Shown: positions 8,753-17,765 of the stretch, piece by piece | Position numbering within the stretch: position 1 is the first letter of the stretch | How the letters are laid out: every line of letters begins with the position of its first letter | Assembly: GCF_024707105.1 (NCBI RefSeq) | Contig: NZ_JANQAJ010000006.1 | Span: 124,001-188,000, forward strand | Source of the DNA: Devosia ginsengisoli | GTDB lineage: Bacteria; Pseudomonadota; Alphaproteobacteria; Rhizobiales; Devosiaceae | Reading direction: 5' to 3' | Length of the DNA: 64,000 nucleotides | Made by a program: the position numbers and the translations under genes | Notes under the pieces: generated by a model | Databases searched by the model: none | What the model saw: only the letters and a program-made list of their open reading frames with translations | What the model was told of the DNA's origin: nothing

Positions 8753-9204
8753 ACCGAGCTCATCAGCGCCCCCGCCGCCAGCCGCGACTGGACCTTGAAC
8801 AGGAGCCGCTGGCGCATCACGCCATCATGGGCCAGCACATCCTTGAGCAGACGCGCCAGCGCATCGCTGACTTCGGCCACGACGGCGGCGCTGTGCAGCG
8901 GCAGCACCACCAGGGCACAATCGAGCAGGATATCGGCCAGTTGGTCGATGCTCGTGGCGTCGAGCGTACGGATGGATTTGGCCAGCCAGTCGCCATCCAC
9001 GTCGGGGCGCCGTTCGAGGAACAGCGTCGCCCGCAGGAAGGCCGTTGTCGCCGCCTCCGCCTCTTCCCATTGATTGCCTACCAGCCGATCCATGGCGGGG
9101 CGCAAGGCCGGGCTGCGCCGAACCCGCTCGCTGAACTCGGCCACCAGGGCGGCAAGATCGGCTTCTTCGAAATAGACTGATGGTGCGAAGGGTGGAAAGG
9201 GCAT
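8749..9204 (-). CDS. hypothetical helical protein, possibly degenerate group III truncated globin
   Basis: This 151-residue, mainly helical, soluble protein starts at an ATG at 9204. The segment LVAEFSERVRRSPALRPAMDRLVGNQWEEAEAATTAFL is laid out like the A-B and E region of group III truncated globins (helix, charged turn, Asn/Asp-Trp, helix). I do not find a convincing proximal His, so haem binding is doubtful. It converges on ccoS (shared CTAG) and diverges from the hemerythrin-like gene across a promoter region with an FNR-type dyad. The globin relation is weak inference; otherwise it is an unrecognised protein of the low-oxygen locus. Confidence 0.6.
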   Translation of the reverse strand: MPFPPFAPSVYFEEADLAALVAEFSERVRRSPALRPAMDRLVGNQWEEAEAATTAFLRATLFLERRPDVDGDWLAKSIRTLDATSIDQLADILLDCALVVLPLHSAAVVAEVSDALARLLKDVLAHDGVMRQRLLFKVQSRLAAGALMSSV

Positions 9205-9250
9205 GAAATTATGGCGTCTCCACTGGCATCCGGCATCGCATACCCTAGCC

Positions 9251-9300
9251 GGACAAACCACAATGAAGTTGATCCCGGTCAAACGCGGCACGGTTTGTCC
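9251..9300. promoter_or_regulatory. concentric dyad: FNR box inside a 9-bp inverted repeat
   Basis: An inner FNR-like box TTGAT-CCCG-GTCAA (9269-9282) lies at the exact centre of a perfect outer inverted repeat, GGACAAACC at 9251-9259 and GGTTTGTCC at 9292-9300. Both dyads centre on 9275.5. The site sits between the leftward globin-like gene (start 9204) and the rightward hemerythrin-like gene (start 9342), so it could control both. Binding by an FNR-family protein is likely from the inner box. The outer arms resemble the 1721-1734 half-sites. Confidence 0.65.
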
Positions 9301-9341
9301 TGCTATGGTGGGGCGATGATAGCGGCCGGGAGCGCTCGATC

Positions 9342-9785
9342 ATGGTGCCGCAGAGCCGGACGGAACAACTTGAGCAGAATTATCGAACCCTGCTCGCGCT
9401 TTGCGACGCGCTGGAGGTCATTGCCGACAGCTTGCCGCATGCCGACACGCGCCTGTGCCTGTCCACTGCCGACGCGCTCGAACGGCTGGTCGAGGACACG
9501 CACGAGTTCGAGGAACGGGCGCTCTTTCCTGTGCTGCTGGCCTCGGGTCGCCTGGAGCTGGAACAGACCGTGGTTCGCCTCAGGCAGGAACACGTATCCG
9601 ACAGCGATACGGCCGGTGAGGTGAGCGAAGCGCTGCATGCGCTGGTTGCCGGCCGCTCGCCACTATCGCCCGATGCCGTGGGCTATCTGCTCCGCGCCTT
9701 CTTCGACAGCATGCGCCGGCATGTGCATGGCGAAATCGAATTGCTCCGGCTGTTCCTGCCCGATGTCGGAAGGACGATCAATTGA
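9342..9785 (+). CDS. hemerythrin-like (HHE) domain protein
   Basis: This 147-residue helical protein carries HHE-type metal-ligand spacing: DTHEFEERALFPVL in one helix, RLRQEHVSD in the next and RRHVHGEIELLRLFLP in the last. Hemerythrin-like proteins bind a di-iron centre and act in O2, NO or iron-sulfur-repair responses. The first expected His of the fold is not clear. It begins the rightward operon with nnrU and hemN and overlaps nnrU by 4 nt. Control by the dyad at 9251-9300 is inferred. Confidence 0.8.
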   Translation: MVPQSRTEQLEQNYRTLLALCDALEVIADSLPHADTRLCLSTADALERLVEDTHEFEERALFPVLLASGRLELEQTVVRLRQEHVSDSDTAGEVSEALHALVAGRSPLSPDAVGYLLRAFFDSMRRHVHGEIELLRLFLPDVGRTIN

Positions 9786-10465
9786 CCCAGTTCCTGCTCG
9801 CTTTGGCGCTGTTCCTGGCACTGCATATGGTGCCGGCCATTCCCGCCCTGCGGGCAAAACTGGTGGCCACGATGGGGCGCCGGGCCTATCTCGTGGTCTA
9901 TTCGCTGGTCTCGCTGCTGACGCTGGCCTGGCTGTTCCACGCCGCCCTGCAGCTCGATTTCGTGCCGCTCTGGGACCCGGCACCCTGGCAGGCCTGGTTC
10001 CCGCTCGTGCTGACGCCGATCGCACTGGTCCTGCTGCTGGCGGGCCTCACCAGTCCCAACCCGGCCTCGATCACCCTGCGCAAGCCCGACCTCAAGCCGG
10101 GCGCCATCACCACCGTGACCCGCCATCCGGTACTCTGGGGCTTTGCCCTCTGGGCCGGCAGCCACCTCGTACCCAATGGCGACCTGCGCAGCCTGTTGCT
10201 GTTCGGCGCTCTCCTGGCCTTTGCCCTGCTCGGCATGGTCATCACGGATCGGCGCAGCCGCAGGCTGGGCGCGCAATGGGCCGAAATTGCCCGCACCACC
10301 TCCATCCTGCCGCTTGCAGCGGTGCTGGCCGGCCGGACGAAGCTGCGCTTTGATGGGACGCTGGGCATGGCCATTTTCATCGCCGCCGCACTTACCGCCT
10401 GGCTGCTGCTAGGCGGGCACGAAGTGCTGTTCGGCGCCGACCCACTGACCATGGCCGCTGCATGA
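9782..10465 (+). CDS. nnrU: NnrU family membrane protein
   Basis: This 227-residue protein has about six membrane helices. The features FLALHMVPAIPALRAKLVA at the N-terminus, GAITTVTRHPVLWGFALWAG and the C-terminal half match the NnrU family, which is related to isoprenylcysteine methyltransferase-like folds and linked to nitric-oxide reduction genes. The start codon is TTG at 9782, overlapping the preceding TGA. No earlier ATG fits. The exact function of NnrU is unknown. The stop overlaps hemN by 4 nt. Confidence 0.88.
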   Translation: MTQFLLALALFLALHMVPAIPALRAKLVATMGRRAYLVVYSLVSLLTLAWLFHAALQLDFVPLWDPAPWQAWFPLVLTPIALVLLLAGLTSPNPASITLRKPDLKPGAITTVTRHPVLWGFALWAGSHLVPNGDLRSLLLFGALLAFALLGMVITDRRSRRLGAQWAEIARTTSILPLAAVLAGRTKLRFDGTLGMAIFIAAALTAWLLLGGHEVLFGADPLTMAAA

Positions 10466-11808
10466 ACCCCGACCTCATCGACCGCTATTCGACCCCGGTA
10501 CCGCGCTATACCAGCTACCCCACGGCACCACATTTTCATGCCGGCATCACACCCGAAACCTATGCGCGCTGGCTGGGCGAGGTGCCTGAAGCGGCGACCA
10601 TCTCGCTCTATCTCCACATTCCCTATTGCGACCGGCTATGCTGGTTCTGCGGCTGCCACACCAAGCACACTTTGCGCTATGAGCCGATCGCGCAATATCT
10701 GCTGGCGCTCTATGCCGAGATCGATTGGGTATCGGCGCAACTAGCGGGGCACGGCAGGGTAACGGCGATCCATCTCGGCGGCGGTTCGCCCACCATGCTC
10801 TCGGCCGATGATATGGCGGCGCTCAAGGCGCGGCTTGTGAAACGCTTCGCTATCGCCGACGATGCCGAAATCAGCATCGAGATCGACCCCAATGACCTGG
10901 GTGAAGACCGCTTCGATGCCATGGCCGATTTCGGGCTGACGCGGGCCAGCGTCGGCGTGCAGGATTTCGATCCACGCGTGCAGAAAGCCATCAACCGCAT
11001 CCAGACTTTCGCGCAGACCAAGCACGTCATCGACCAGGTGCGGGCGCGGGGCGTGCATTCGGTCAATGTCGATGTGCTCTATGGCCTGCCCTACCAGACG
11101 CTCGAAAGCATCGAGGCGACAATAGGTCAGGTCCTGTCGCTGCGGCCCGACCGCACGGCGCTGTTCGGCTATGCCCATGTGCCATGGATGAAGAAGCACC
11201 AGCAGATGATCGCCGACGCAGCCTTGCCTGACATTAATGCGCGTTTTGCCCAGTCGCAGCTGGCGGCAAGCCTGCTCGCTTCTGGTGGTTTGCATCCTGT
11301 TGGCTTCGACCATTTCGCACGGGAGAACGACAGCCTGGCCATTGCGGCGCGAGCCGGCAGGCTGCGGCGCAATTTCCAGGGCTACACCGATGACCGCGCC
11401 GACCTGCTGATCGGACTCGGTGCTTCGGCCATCGGGCAATTGCCGCAGGGCTATGTGCAGAACATTACCCCCACAGGCGAATACCAGAAGACTGTGTTGG
11501 CCGGTGGTGGCGCTACGGCGCGCGGCTTCGCCCTCAAGCCAGCCGATCGGCTGCATGGCTTTGCCATCGAGGCCTTGCTATGCCGCTTCGCGCTGAGGCG
11601 AGACGAGCTATCGGGCTTCGGTGCCGCGGGCGCGGCGCTGTTCGAGACGGCGCGCGCTATCGCGGCGGCGGACGAGGACGGCTTGACCACTGCCGATGCG
11701 GGCTGCTTCAGCGTGACCCCGCTCGGCCGGCCCTTCGTGCGAGCCATCGCGGCGAAGTTCGACACCTACTTGGCGCAGGGCGCGGCACGGCATTCGCTGG
11801 CGGTCTAG
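10462..11808 (+). CDS. hemN: oxygen-independent coproporphyrinogen III oxidase
   Basis: This 448-residue radical-SAM enzyme converts coproporphyrinogen III to protoporphyrinogen IX without O2, supplying haem for the oxidase under low oxygen. The motif [10 protein letters not shown] (CX3CX2C plus the extra Cys) binds the 4Fe-4S cluster and [13 protein letters not shown] and the N-terminal [11 protein letters not shown] are typical of true HemN rather than HemW. It is last in the hemerythrin-nnrU-hemN operon. Its TAG shares CTAG with the end of the convergent ubiX. Confidence 0.96.
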   Translation: MNPDLIDRYSTPVPRYTSYPTAPHFHAGITPETYARWLGEVPEAATISLYLHIPYCDRLCWFCGCHTKHTLRYEPIAQYLLALYAEIDWVSAQLAGHGRVTAIHLGGGSPTMLSADDMAALKARLVKRFAIADDAEISIEIDPNDLGEDRFDAMADFGLTRASVGVQDFDPRVQKAINRIQTFAQTKHVIDQVRARGVHSVNVDVLYGLPYQTLESIEATIGQVLSLRPDRTALFGYAHVPWMKKHQQMIADAALPDINARFAQSQLAASLLASGGLHPVGFDHFARENDSLAIAARAGRLRRNFQGYTDDRADLLIGLGASAIGQLPQGYVQNITPTGEYQKTVLAGGGATARGFALKPADRLHGFAIEALLCRFALRRDELSGFGAAGAALFETARAIAAADEDGLTTADAGCFSVTPLGRPFVRAIAAKFDTYLAQGAARHSLAV

Positions 11809-12370
11809 CCCTGCCACTCCCGCGCCAGGGGCGCATAGGGCAGGCCCAGCAGGTCTATGGCCCGCGCCGCGAGCTGGTCGACGATCTCGGCCACACTTTG
11901 CGGGTGATGGTAGAAGGCCGGCACCGGCGGCATGACCACGGCGCCCATTTCGGTGACGGCAACCATGTTGCGCAGATGGCCTAGATGCAGCGGCGTCTCG
12001 CGCGCCACCAGCACCAGCCGGCGCCGCTCCTTGAGGTGCACGTCGGCCGCTCGAATGATGAGATTGTCGGCAATGCCGGAGGCAATGGCGGCCAGCGAGT
12101 GCATCGAGCAAGGCACGACCAGCATGCCGGCCGAACCGAAGGAGCCGCTGGCTATCGTCGCGCCGATATTCTCGATCGGATGCACCACATGCGCCAGGGC
12201 GCGGGTCTGGTGACGGCATCGGGACCCACTTCATGCGCCAGGGTCCGCTCGGCCGCCTGCGACAGCACGAGATGGGTTTCCACATCCGGCAGCGCCCGCA
12301 GAAGCTGGGCGGCCCGCATCCCGATGGCGGCGCCGGACGCCCCGGTCATGGCAAGCACTATGCGCGTCAT
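11805..12370 (-). pseudogene. ubiX: flavin prenyltransferase UbiX, frameshifted as read
   Basis: UbiX makes prenylated FMN, the cofactor of UbiD. The first part begins MTRIVLAMTGASGAAIGMRA and reads well to about VGPDAVT. The rest ([19 protein letters not shown], later [13 protein letters not shown] and [13 protein letters not shown]) lies in another frame. The two parts together give a normal UbiX of about 188 residues. Adding one C on the coding strand at the CCC run (plus strand GGG at 12203-12205) restores the frame. The span of 566 nt also fits the loss of one base. Either the gene is inactive or the sequence has an indel error here. The ATG overlaps the ubiD stop. Confidence 0.85.
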
Positions 12371-13878
12371 GGCAGACCCAACTCGTGCCAGATGGCATCG
12401 ACCCGCGCCGTCACGTCGGGCGTCATGGCGAGCACCCTGCCCCAGTCGCGGCTGGTTTCGGGGCCGAGCTTGTTGGTGGCATCGAGCCCCAGCTTGCCGC
12501 CCAGACCCGGGCTGGGCGAGGCGAAATCGAGATAGTCGATGGGCGTATCGGGCACGACGACCAGGTCGCGCGGCGCATCGAACCGCGTGGCCAGCGCCCA
12601 GATGACATCGTCCCATTTGCGGATATCGATATCGCCATCCACCACGATGATGAGCTTGGTATAGCTGAACTGCGGCAGCATGGACCACAGGCCCAGCATC
12701 AGCCGCCGCGCCTGGCCGGGATAGCGCTTGTCGATGGAGACGGCCATGGCGCGATAGGAACAGGTCTCGGGCGGCAGGTGCAGGTCGATGATCTCCGGGA
12801 ATTGCCGGCGCGCCAGCGGCGCGAAAAGCGGCGTCATCGCCTCGCCCAGCCGGGACGGCTCGTCGGGCGGTCGGCCGGTATAGGTCGAGAGGTAGATGGG
12901 CTTGTCGCGCATGGTGATGGCGCTGAGCGTCATCACCGGGAAGGGCTCGACGCTGTTGTAATAGCCGGTGTGATCGCCATACGGCCCTTCGGGCGCGGTC
13001 TCGCTGGCCGAGACATGCCCTTCGAGCACGATTTCGGCATGGGCGGGCACCGGGAGAGGCACGGTCCTGCCCGTGGCGACTTCGGTGCGGCGGCGGCGCA
13101 GCAGACCGGCAAAACCCAGTTCGCTCATGCCCTCGGGCAGCGGCATGACGGCGGCGATAATCGTGGCCGGATCGGCGCCGATGGCCACGGCCACCGGCAT
13201 GTCGCGCCCCAGCTTCTGCCACATGCGATGGTGCCGCGCCCCGCCGCGATGCGCCAGCCAGCGCATGATGACGCGATTAGGCCCCAGCACCTGCATGCGA
13301 TAGATGCCGACATTGATATCGTCCGGGTCATCGGGCGCGCAGGTGATGACCAGGGGCCAGGTGATGAGCGGCGCGGGCTCGCCCGGCCAGCACCACTGAA
13401 TGGGCAGGCGCCCGAGATCGATGGCCTCGCCCGTCAGCACCCGGCTCTGGCTGGGCGCGCGATCGACCTGACGCAGCCGCATGTTGAGAGCGCCCGACAG
13501 CATGTCGCGTTGCGCCCAGGCCTGCCTGAACCCGCGCGGCGGACGCGGATGGCGCAGGTCGGCCAGCGCTTCGCCCAAAGCCGGCATGGCATCGGGCGCA
13601 ATGCCCATTCCCCAGGCGATGCGCTCCTGCGTGCCGAAGAGATTGACCAGCATGGGCATCTCGCTCGCGCGCCCCTCTGCGTCCACCGGATGCTCAATCA
13701 GCAAAGCCGGGCCATCGGCCAGCAGCACGCGGCGGTGGATTTCGGTGACGTCATGCACGAGGCTCACCGGCCTCTTGATCCGGTGCAACCGTCCGCGCCG
13801 CTCGAGCGCATCGAGGAAGCCGCGTAGGTCCATGGCGGGCGGGAAGGCGCTTTCGGGCAGGAGGGCTTCTTTGCTCAT
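12367..13878 (-). CDS. ubiD: UbiD family decarboxylase
   Basis: This 503-residue UbiD-type 3-octaprenyl-4-hydroxybenzoate decarboxylase depends on prenylated FMN. Recognisable blocks are LLIEHPVDAEG, VNLFGTQERIAWGMG, NVGIYRMQVLGPNRVIMRWL (cofactor and metal site), ETAPEGPYGDHTGYYN and WDDVIWALATRFDAPRD. The ATG at 13878 (MSKEALLPE) fits the family N-terminus better than upstream codons. It is followed by ubiX in an ATGA overlap, the classical UbiD/UbiX pair, and diverges from ubiT, so the local cluster covers ring decarboxylation and O2-independent hydroxylation in ubiquinone synthesis. Confidence 0.93.
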   Translation of the reverse strand: MSKEALLPESAFPPAMDLRGFLDALERRGRLHRIKRPVSLVHDVTEIHRRVLLADGPALLIEHPVDAEGRASEMPMLVNLFGTQERIAWGMGIAPDAMPALGEALADLRHPRPPRGFRQAWAQRDMLSGALNMRLRQVDRAPSQSRVLTGEAIDLGRLPIQWCWPGEPAPLITWPLVITCAPDDPDDINVGIYRMQVLGPNRVIMRWLAHRGGARHHRMWQKLGRDMPVAVAIGADPATIIAAVMPLPEGMSELGFAGLLRRRRTEVATGRTVPLPVPAHAEIVLEGHVSASETAPEGPYGDHTGYYNSVEPFPVMTLSAITMRDKPIYLSTYTGRPPDEPSRLGEAMTPLFAPLARRQFPEIIDLHLPPETCSYRAMAVSIDKRYPGQARRLMLGLWSMLPQFSYTKLIIVVDGDIDIRKWDDVIWALATRFDAPRDLVVVPDTPIDYLDFASPSPGLGGKLGLDATNKLGPETSRDWGRVLAMTPDVTARVDAIWHELGLP

Positions 13879-13985
13879 GCGCGCGACGATAGGGATGCCG
13901 CGCGCCCAGTCCTTGCGCCAGCGCAAAGTATTGGTGGCCGGGCCGGCCTAGCTTGAGCGTGTCGCAACGTGCCGGAGGCCCCCGG

Positions 13986-14480
13986 ATGATACTGCCCAAA
14001 GCCATTTCGCAGCCGATCAATCGCTTGCCTCTGCCTGTCATCCAGCAGGGCGCGAAACTGGTGTTCAACCAGATGCTGCGCCGGCATCCGACCCTGTTCG
14101 ACCGGCTCGGCAACTACGCGACCAAGAGCTTCCGCTTTACCCCGGCCGATCTGAACCTGAGCTTCCTTATCGTGCCGGCGCGGCGGAGTATCACTGTGTC
14201 GCGCAAATCGGCCCGCATGCCGGCCGATGCCTCGGCGGGCGGACCGCTGCTGACCCTGCTGGCGCTACTGGAAGGGCGGATCGACGGCGACGCCATGTTC
14301 TTTGCCCGCAGCCTTTCCATATCAGGCGACATGGAGGCCATGCTGGCTTTGCGCAACGCGCTTGATGACAGCGGGTTCGACCTGCCGCGCGACCTGGGCA
14401 AGGCCGCCGGGCCGTTCGCGCCACTGGTCACGCGGCTGGCCGAGATGGTGCGGCAGCGCGCCCTGGTCGGGCTGGTCTAG
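13986..14480 (+). CDS. ubiT: SCP2 domain accessory factor of O2-independent ubiquinone synthesis
   Basis: This 164-residue protein has an SCP2 lipid-binding domain (about residues 40-140), including FRFTPADLNLSFLI and FFARSLSISGDMEAMLALRNAL. UbiT binds the polyprenyl intermediates and is required, with UbiU and UbiV, for ubiquinone synthesis without O2. The ATG at 13986 has a GGAGG about 9 nt upstream. The gene is intact, unlike ubiU and ubiV, which follow directly (ubiU ATG 4 nt after its stop). Confidence 0.9.
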   Translation: MILPKAISQPINRLPLPVIQQGAKLVFNQMLRRHPTLFDRLGNYATKSFRFTPADLNLSFLIVPARRSITVSRKSARMPADASAGGPLLTLLALLEGRIDGDAMFFARSLSISGDMEAMLALRNALDDSGFDLPRDLGKAAGPFAPLVTRLAEMVRQRALVGLV

Positions 14481-14484
14481 TCCC

Positions 14485-15463
14485 ATGGAACTGATCTGCC
14501 CCGCCGGCACGCCCGCCGCCTATCGCGAAGCTGTCGATGCCGGCGCCGACGCCGTCTATTGCGGCTTCCGCGACGAGACCAATGCGCGCAACTTCCCCGG
14601 CCTCAATTTCACGCGCGAGGAACTCGCCGCCTCCATCGCCTATGGCAAGGCCAAGGGGGTGCAGACCTATGTGGCGCTCAACACCTTCATGCGGGCCGGC
14701 GCGGAACAGCTCTGGTACAAGGCCGCCGACGATGCCGTGCTTCTGGGCGCCGATGCGCTGATCGTCGCCGACCTGGCGCTGATGGCCTATATTGCCGAGA
14801 CGCACCCCAATCAGCGCCTGCATGTCTCGGTGCAAGCCTCGGCCTCCAATGCCGATGCCATCAATTTCCTGGTGCAGAGCTTTGGCGCCAAGCGCCTGGT
14901 GCTGCCCCGCGTGCTGACCGTGGCCGATATTGCGGCTCTGGCGCCCAAGGTGGCTTGCGAGCTGGAGGTCTTTGCCTTTGGCGGGCTCTGCGTCATGGCC
15001 GAGGGGACGCTGCTCGCTCTCCTCCTATGCTACGGGATTGTCGCCCAATATGCAGGGCGTCTGCTCGCCGGCCAGCCATGTGCGCTACCGCGAGGACGGC
15101 GACGAGATGGTGTCCGAACTGGGCGGCTATACGATCAACCGCTTCGGCGCCGACGAGCCGGCTGGCTATCCCACCTTGTGCAAGGGGCGCTTCCACATTG
15201 CCGACGACGAGGGCTATGCCTTCGAAGACCCGGTCAGCCTCGACGTCATGGAGCATCTCGATGCCCTGCGCGACGCCGGGGTCACCGCACTCAAGATCGA
15301 GGGGCGCCAGCGCGGCAAGGCCTATGTCGCCGAAGTGGTCTCGCGTCTGCGGCAGGCGCTTGCCGCCACGCCCGAACAGCGGCCAGCTCTGCTCGCCCAC
15401 CTCCGCCGCCTCAGCGAAGGCCAGCGGACCACGGCGGGCGCCTATGAAAAGAAGTGGCGGTGA
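14485..15463 (+). pseudogene. ubiU: U32-family ubiquinone hydroxylation protein UbiU, frameshifted as read
   Basis: UbiU with UbiV forms the 4Fe-4S complex that hydroxylates the ubiquinone ring without O2. The first frame gives MELICPAGTPAAYREAVDAG through FAFGGLCVMAEG. The second continues RCSLSSYATGLSPNMQGVCS through IEGRQRGKAYVAEVVSRL. The join lies in the cluster-binding region, where Cys residues sit in GGLC, EGRC and GVCSP with another in TLCKGRF. Removing one G from GGGG at 15003-15006 restores the family sequence, and the length of 979 nt fits one extra base. As written, translation ends prematurely and loses the Fe-S ligands. An assembly error is a strong alternative. Confidence 0.87.
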
Positions 15464-15467
15464 TCTG

Positions 15468-16393
15468 ATGGCTGGGAGGAACCTCCGGATCACCCTCGGT
15501 CCCATCCCCTATCTGTGGGACGGCGAGGCATGGCGCGACTTCTACTTCCGCATCGCCGACTGCGCATGGATTGATGCGGTAACTCTGGGTGAAGTGGTCT
15601 GCTCCAAGCGCCTCCACTTCACCCAGCCTTTTATCGACGCCGTGGCAAGCCGGCTTGCCGACGCCGGCAAGGACGTGGCCCTGGCCTCCATGGCCATGGT
15701 GACGCTGGAACGTGAGGCCATGCTGACCCGGAAGCTGGTCGAAGCCAGCCCATGGCCGGTGGAAGCCAATGATCTCTCAGCGCTGGGCCTCCTTTCGGGA
15801 CGCCCGCATCTCATCGGCCCCTTCGTCAATGTCTATAACGGCGCCACCGCCCGCATGCTGGCCAGCCGCGGCGCCACGCGCATCTGCCTGGGGCCGGAAT
15901 TGCCGCTGGCGTCCGTGACTGAGATCGTGGGCGCTGCGCCCGGCACGGATTTCGAAGTCTTCGCCTTCGGGCGCCTGCCTTTGGCCATTTCGGCGCGCTG
16001 CGCCCATGCCCGCGCCAAGGGCAACAGCAAGGACAATTGCCAGTTCGTCTGCCAGGACGATCCCGACGGGCTGGCGGTGGATACACTCGATGGCCAAGCC
16101 TTCCTGACGCTCAATGGCGTCCAGACCATGTCCCATACCTGCCAGGTGCTGCTGGCCGAACTGCCGGCCCTGCAGCAGGCGGGGTGAGCCATGTCCGCCT
16201 ATCCCCGCAGCATTGCGACATGGCTGATGTGGCCGAGGTCTTCGCCGCGGTGCGCGACGGACGGATCGATGCGGCAGAGGGCGAGGCAAGGCTGCGCGCC
16301 ATCTATCCCGAGGTGCCCTTCTCCAATGGCTTCCACCACGGCACGACCGGGGCCGCCTGGATTCCTGCCGCAACAGAACAGGTGCCAGCATGA
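15468..16393 (+). pseudogene. ubiV: U32-family ubiquinone hydroxylation protein UbiV, frameshifted near the C-terminus
   Basis: The N-terminal 240 residues (LRITLGPIPYLWDGEAWRDF, VVCSKRLHFTQPF, ISARCAHARAKGNSKDNCQF) contain the Fe-S Cys ligands and read in one frame to a TGA at 16187. The conserved C-terminus, GVSHVRLSPQHCDMADVAEV onward, continues in another frame to 16393. One extra G in the GGGG run at 16181-16184 joins them. The length of 926 nt fits one missing base. The ATG at 15468 follows the ubiU stop by 4 nt, and the corrected stop overlaps the next gene by ATGA, which supports the longer reading. Confidence 0.87.
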
Positions 16394-16761
16394 TGTATTA
16401 TGGCCCACCTTTGGCCATCGAGCACGACGAGGACGCGTCGGGCCTGACACGGCGCATCCGCAACCTCATCGGCACGGTGGCGCTCGATTGCGATTGCCGG
16501 CAACGGGTCAATGACGCCCTGCAGCGCTTCGCCGCGCAGGAACAGCATCGCCACGACCGGCAATGCCTGATGGATGCGCGCCAGCAACGCGCCTCAATCG
16601 CCGCCCTGGTGGACCTGCTCGGCGAGCTGGAGGACGTGACCTGGCAGGAGGGCGACCGCAGCGTCTTTGCCGAACTGGCCCATATCTTCGACGACATAGC
16701 CCGCATGGCGGCGCAGGGCTCAGCCGCCATGCAGATGATCTCGCGCGAGACGACGCCGTGA
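16390..16761 (+). CDS. hypothetical helical protein after ubiV
   Basis: This 123-residue soluble, probably helical protein is not one I recognise. It has a CDC motif followed by RQRVNDALQRFAAQEQHRHD and a His/Gln-rich charged helix, then ALVDLLGELEDVTWQEGDRS. It starts on an ATGA overlap with the corrected ubiV end and ends on a GTGA overlap with the DUF454 gene, so it is translated as part of the ubiTUV transcript. A link to anaerobic ubiquinone synthesis or redox sensing is inferred from position only. Confidence 0.7.
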   Translation: MMYYGPPLAIEHDEDASGLTRRIRNLIGTVALDCDCRQRVNDALQRFAAQEQHRHDRQCLMDARQQRASIAALVDLLGELEDVTWQEGDRSVFAELAHIFDDIARMAAQGSAAMQMISRETTP

Positions 16762-17165
16762 CCCGGTTCCGCGTATTCTATTTCGTGGCGGGCTGGGCCA
16801 CGCTCGGCCTCGGTGCCGCCGGAACTGTGCTGCCGCTGCTACCCACCACGCCATTCCTGCTGGCTGCGGCATGGTGCTTCTGCCGCTCGTCGCCGCGCAT
16901 GGCCGGCTGGCTGCTGGACCATCCCGTACTGGGAAAGCCGCTGCGGGCATGGCAGCGCGAAGGCGCCATTTCCACGCCGACCAAACTGGTGGCCGTAGCC
17001 AGTATGGCCATCGGCTATGGCTTCGCGATGCGTTTTAGCGAACTCGGATCGGTTCCGGCCAGCGGACTGGCTTTGCTCCTGCTGAGTGTCGCCGTCTTCA
17101 TCGTGACCCGCCCCCGTCCGCTCCTGCCCAAGTCAATGGTCAATGTCAGTCGAGGCCGGAGTTAA
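16758..17165 (+). CDS. DUF454 (YbaN-like) membrane protein
   Basis: This 135-residue protein has three to four membrane helices. The stretch GWATLGLGAAGTVLPLLPTT, then FLLAAAWCFCRSSPRMAGWL and LDHPVLGKPLRAWQREGAI, is the DUF454 signature. The start is GTG at 16758, overlapping the preceding TGA. DUF454 genes often accompany denitrification and cbb3 loci, but their function is unknown. It is the last gene before the tRNA-linked genomic island. Confidence 0.88.
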   Translation: MTRFRVFYFVAGWATLGLGAAGTVLPLLPTTPFLLAAAWCFCRSSPRMAGWLLDHPVLGKPLRAWQREGAISTPTKLVAVASMAIGYGFAMRFSELGSVPASGLALLLLSVAVFIVTRPRPLLPKSMVNVSRGRS

Positions 17166-17289
17166 CTTCTGAATCATAGACGGTTGAAGTTTGAGCAGAC
17201 CACAAGGACGCCGCCTTGGCGCCAGACACGCATTTTTGCGTCTTGAGCCACACTTGGGCGGACCAACGTCCGATTATGTCTGGAGGACA

Positions 17290-17541
17290 CCCCAAGCTGT
17301 CGGTCCGCAGTCGGCCCCTAATGGCCCCTGGTGGACCGCTGCCCTTGTGGGCAGCGGTCGCCCACACGAACTTCAAAGAAGCGAAGTTTTGGACCTGAGT
17401 TGGCCAATGGCGGTCCATGGCGGCCGAAATGGCAGCCATATAGCCGCGTGAACCATGCCCTGACGCTTACGCGTAGCTTGCGCCTCAACTGGAAAGGCGG
17501 CCCCAAGCCAAGACATAAACCATTGCAATTATTCATGAAAT
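17290..17541. repeat. left copy of a diverged flank repeat next to the tRNA-Arg fragment
   Basis: Within the 600-bp stretch from 17166 to 17765, which has no gene I can support, this segment aligns by eye with 33080-33338 next to the intact tRNA-Arg. Shared blocks include the hairpin CTGCCCTTGTGGGCAG, ATGGCGGCCGAAA, GGCAGCCATATAG and GCTTACGCGT followed by GCTTGCGCCTCA. Identity looks near 70 percent with small gaps. Both copies directly adjoin a tRNA-Arg 3' end. The rest of the stretch (17587-17765) is junction sequence and the integrase upstream region. Confidence 0.7.
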
Positions 17542-17586
17542 TGGCGCACCCGACAGGATTCGAACCTGTGACCTCTGCCTTCGGAG
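17542..17586 (-). tRNA. tRNA-Arg 3' fragment at the left island junction (attL)
   Basis: Read on the minus strand, this is the anticodon loop, the 3' half of the anticodon stem, variable loop, T-arm, acceptor strand and CCA of a tRNA-Arg, beginning exactly at CTCCGAA of the anticodon loop. No matching 5' half lies to its right. It is identical to the intact tRNA at 33339-33415 except for the T-stem, which is ACAGG/CCTGT here and TCGCG/CGCGA there on the plus strand. It marks the displaced chromosomal 3' end after integration. Confidence 0.85.
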
Positions 17587-17765
17587 AATGGATAATGGCT
17601 TTCGCCGAACCTATCCGTTTCTATCCGATTGCGCGCTATGCCACTGAAACCACAAAACAAATTTGAAATATACCAGCGCCAACGGTACGACGGAACGGCT
17701 CAAACCCCTCCCCCAGGTGCTTACGCATTGCTTACGCGGGGATTCTGCCAAGGAACCGTCCTCAA

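Noticed and set aside
17542..17586. A second functional tRNA-Arg gene
   Set aside because: Only the 3' part from the anticodon loop onward is present. No D-arm or 5' acceptor strand lies to its right, so it is a junction fragment.
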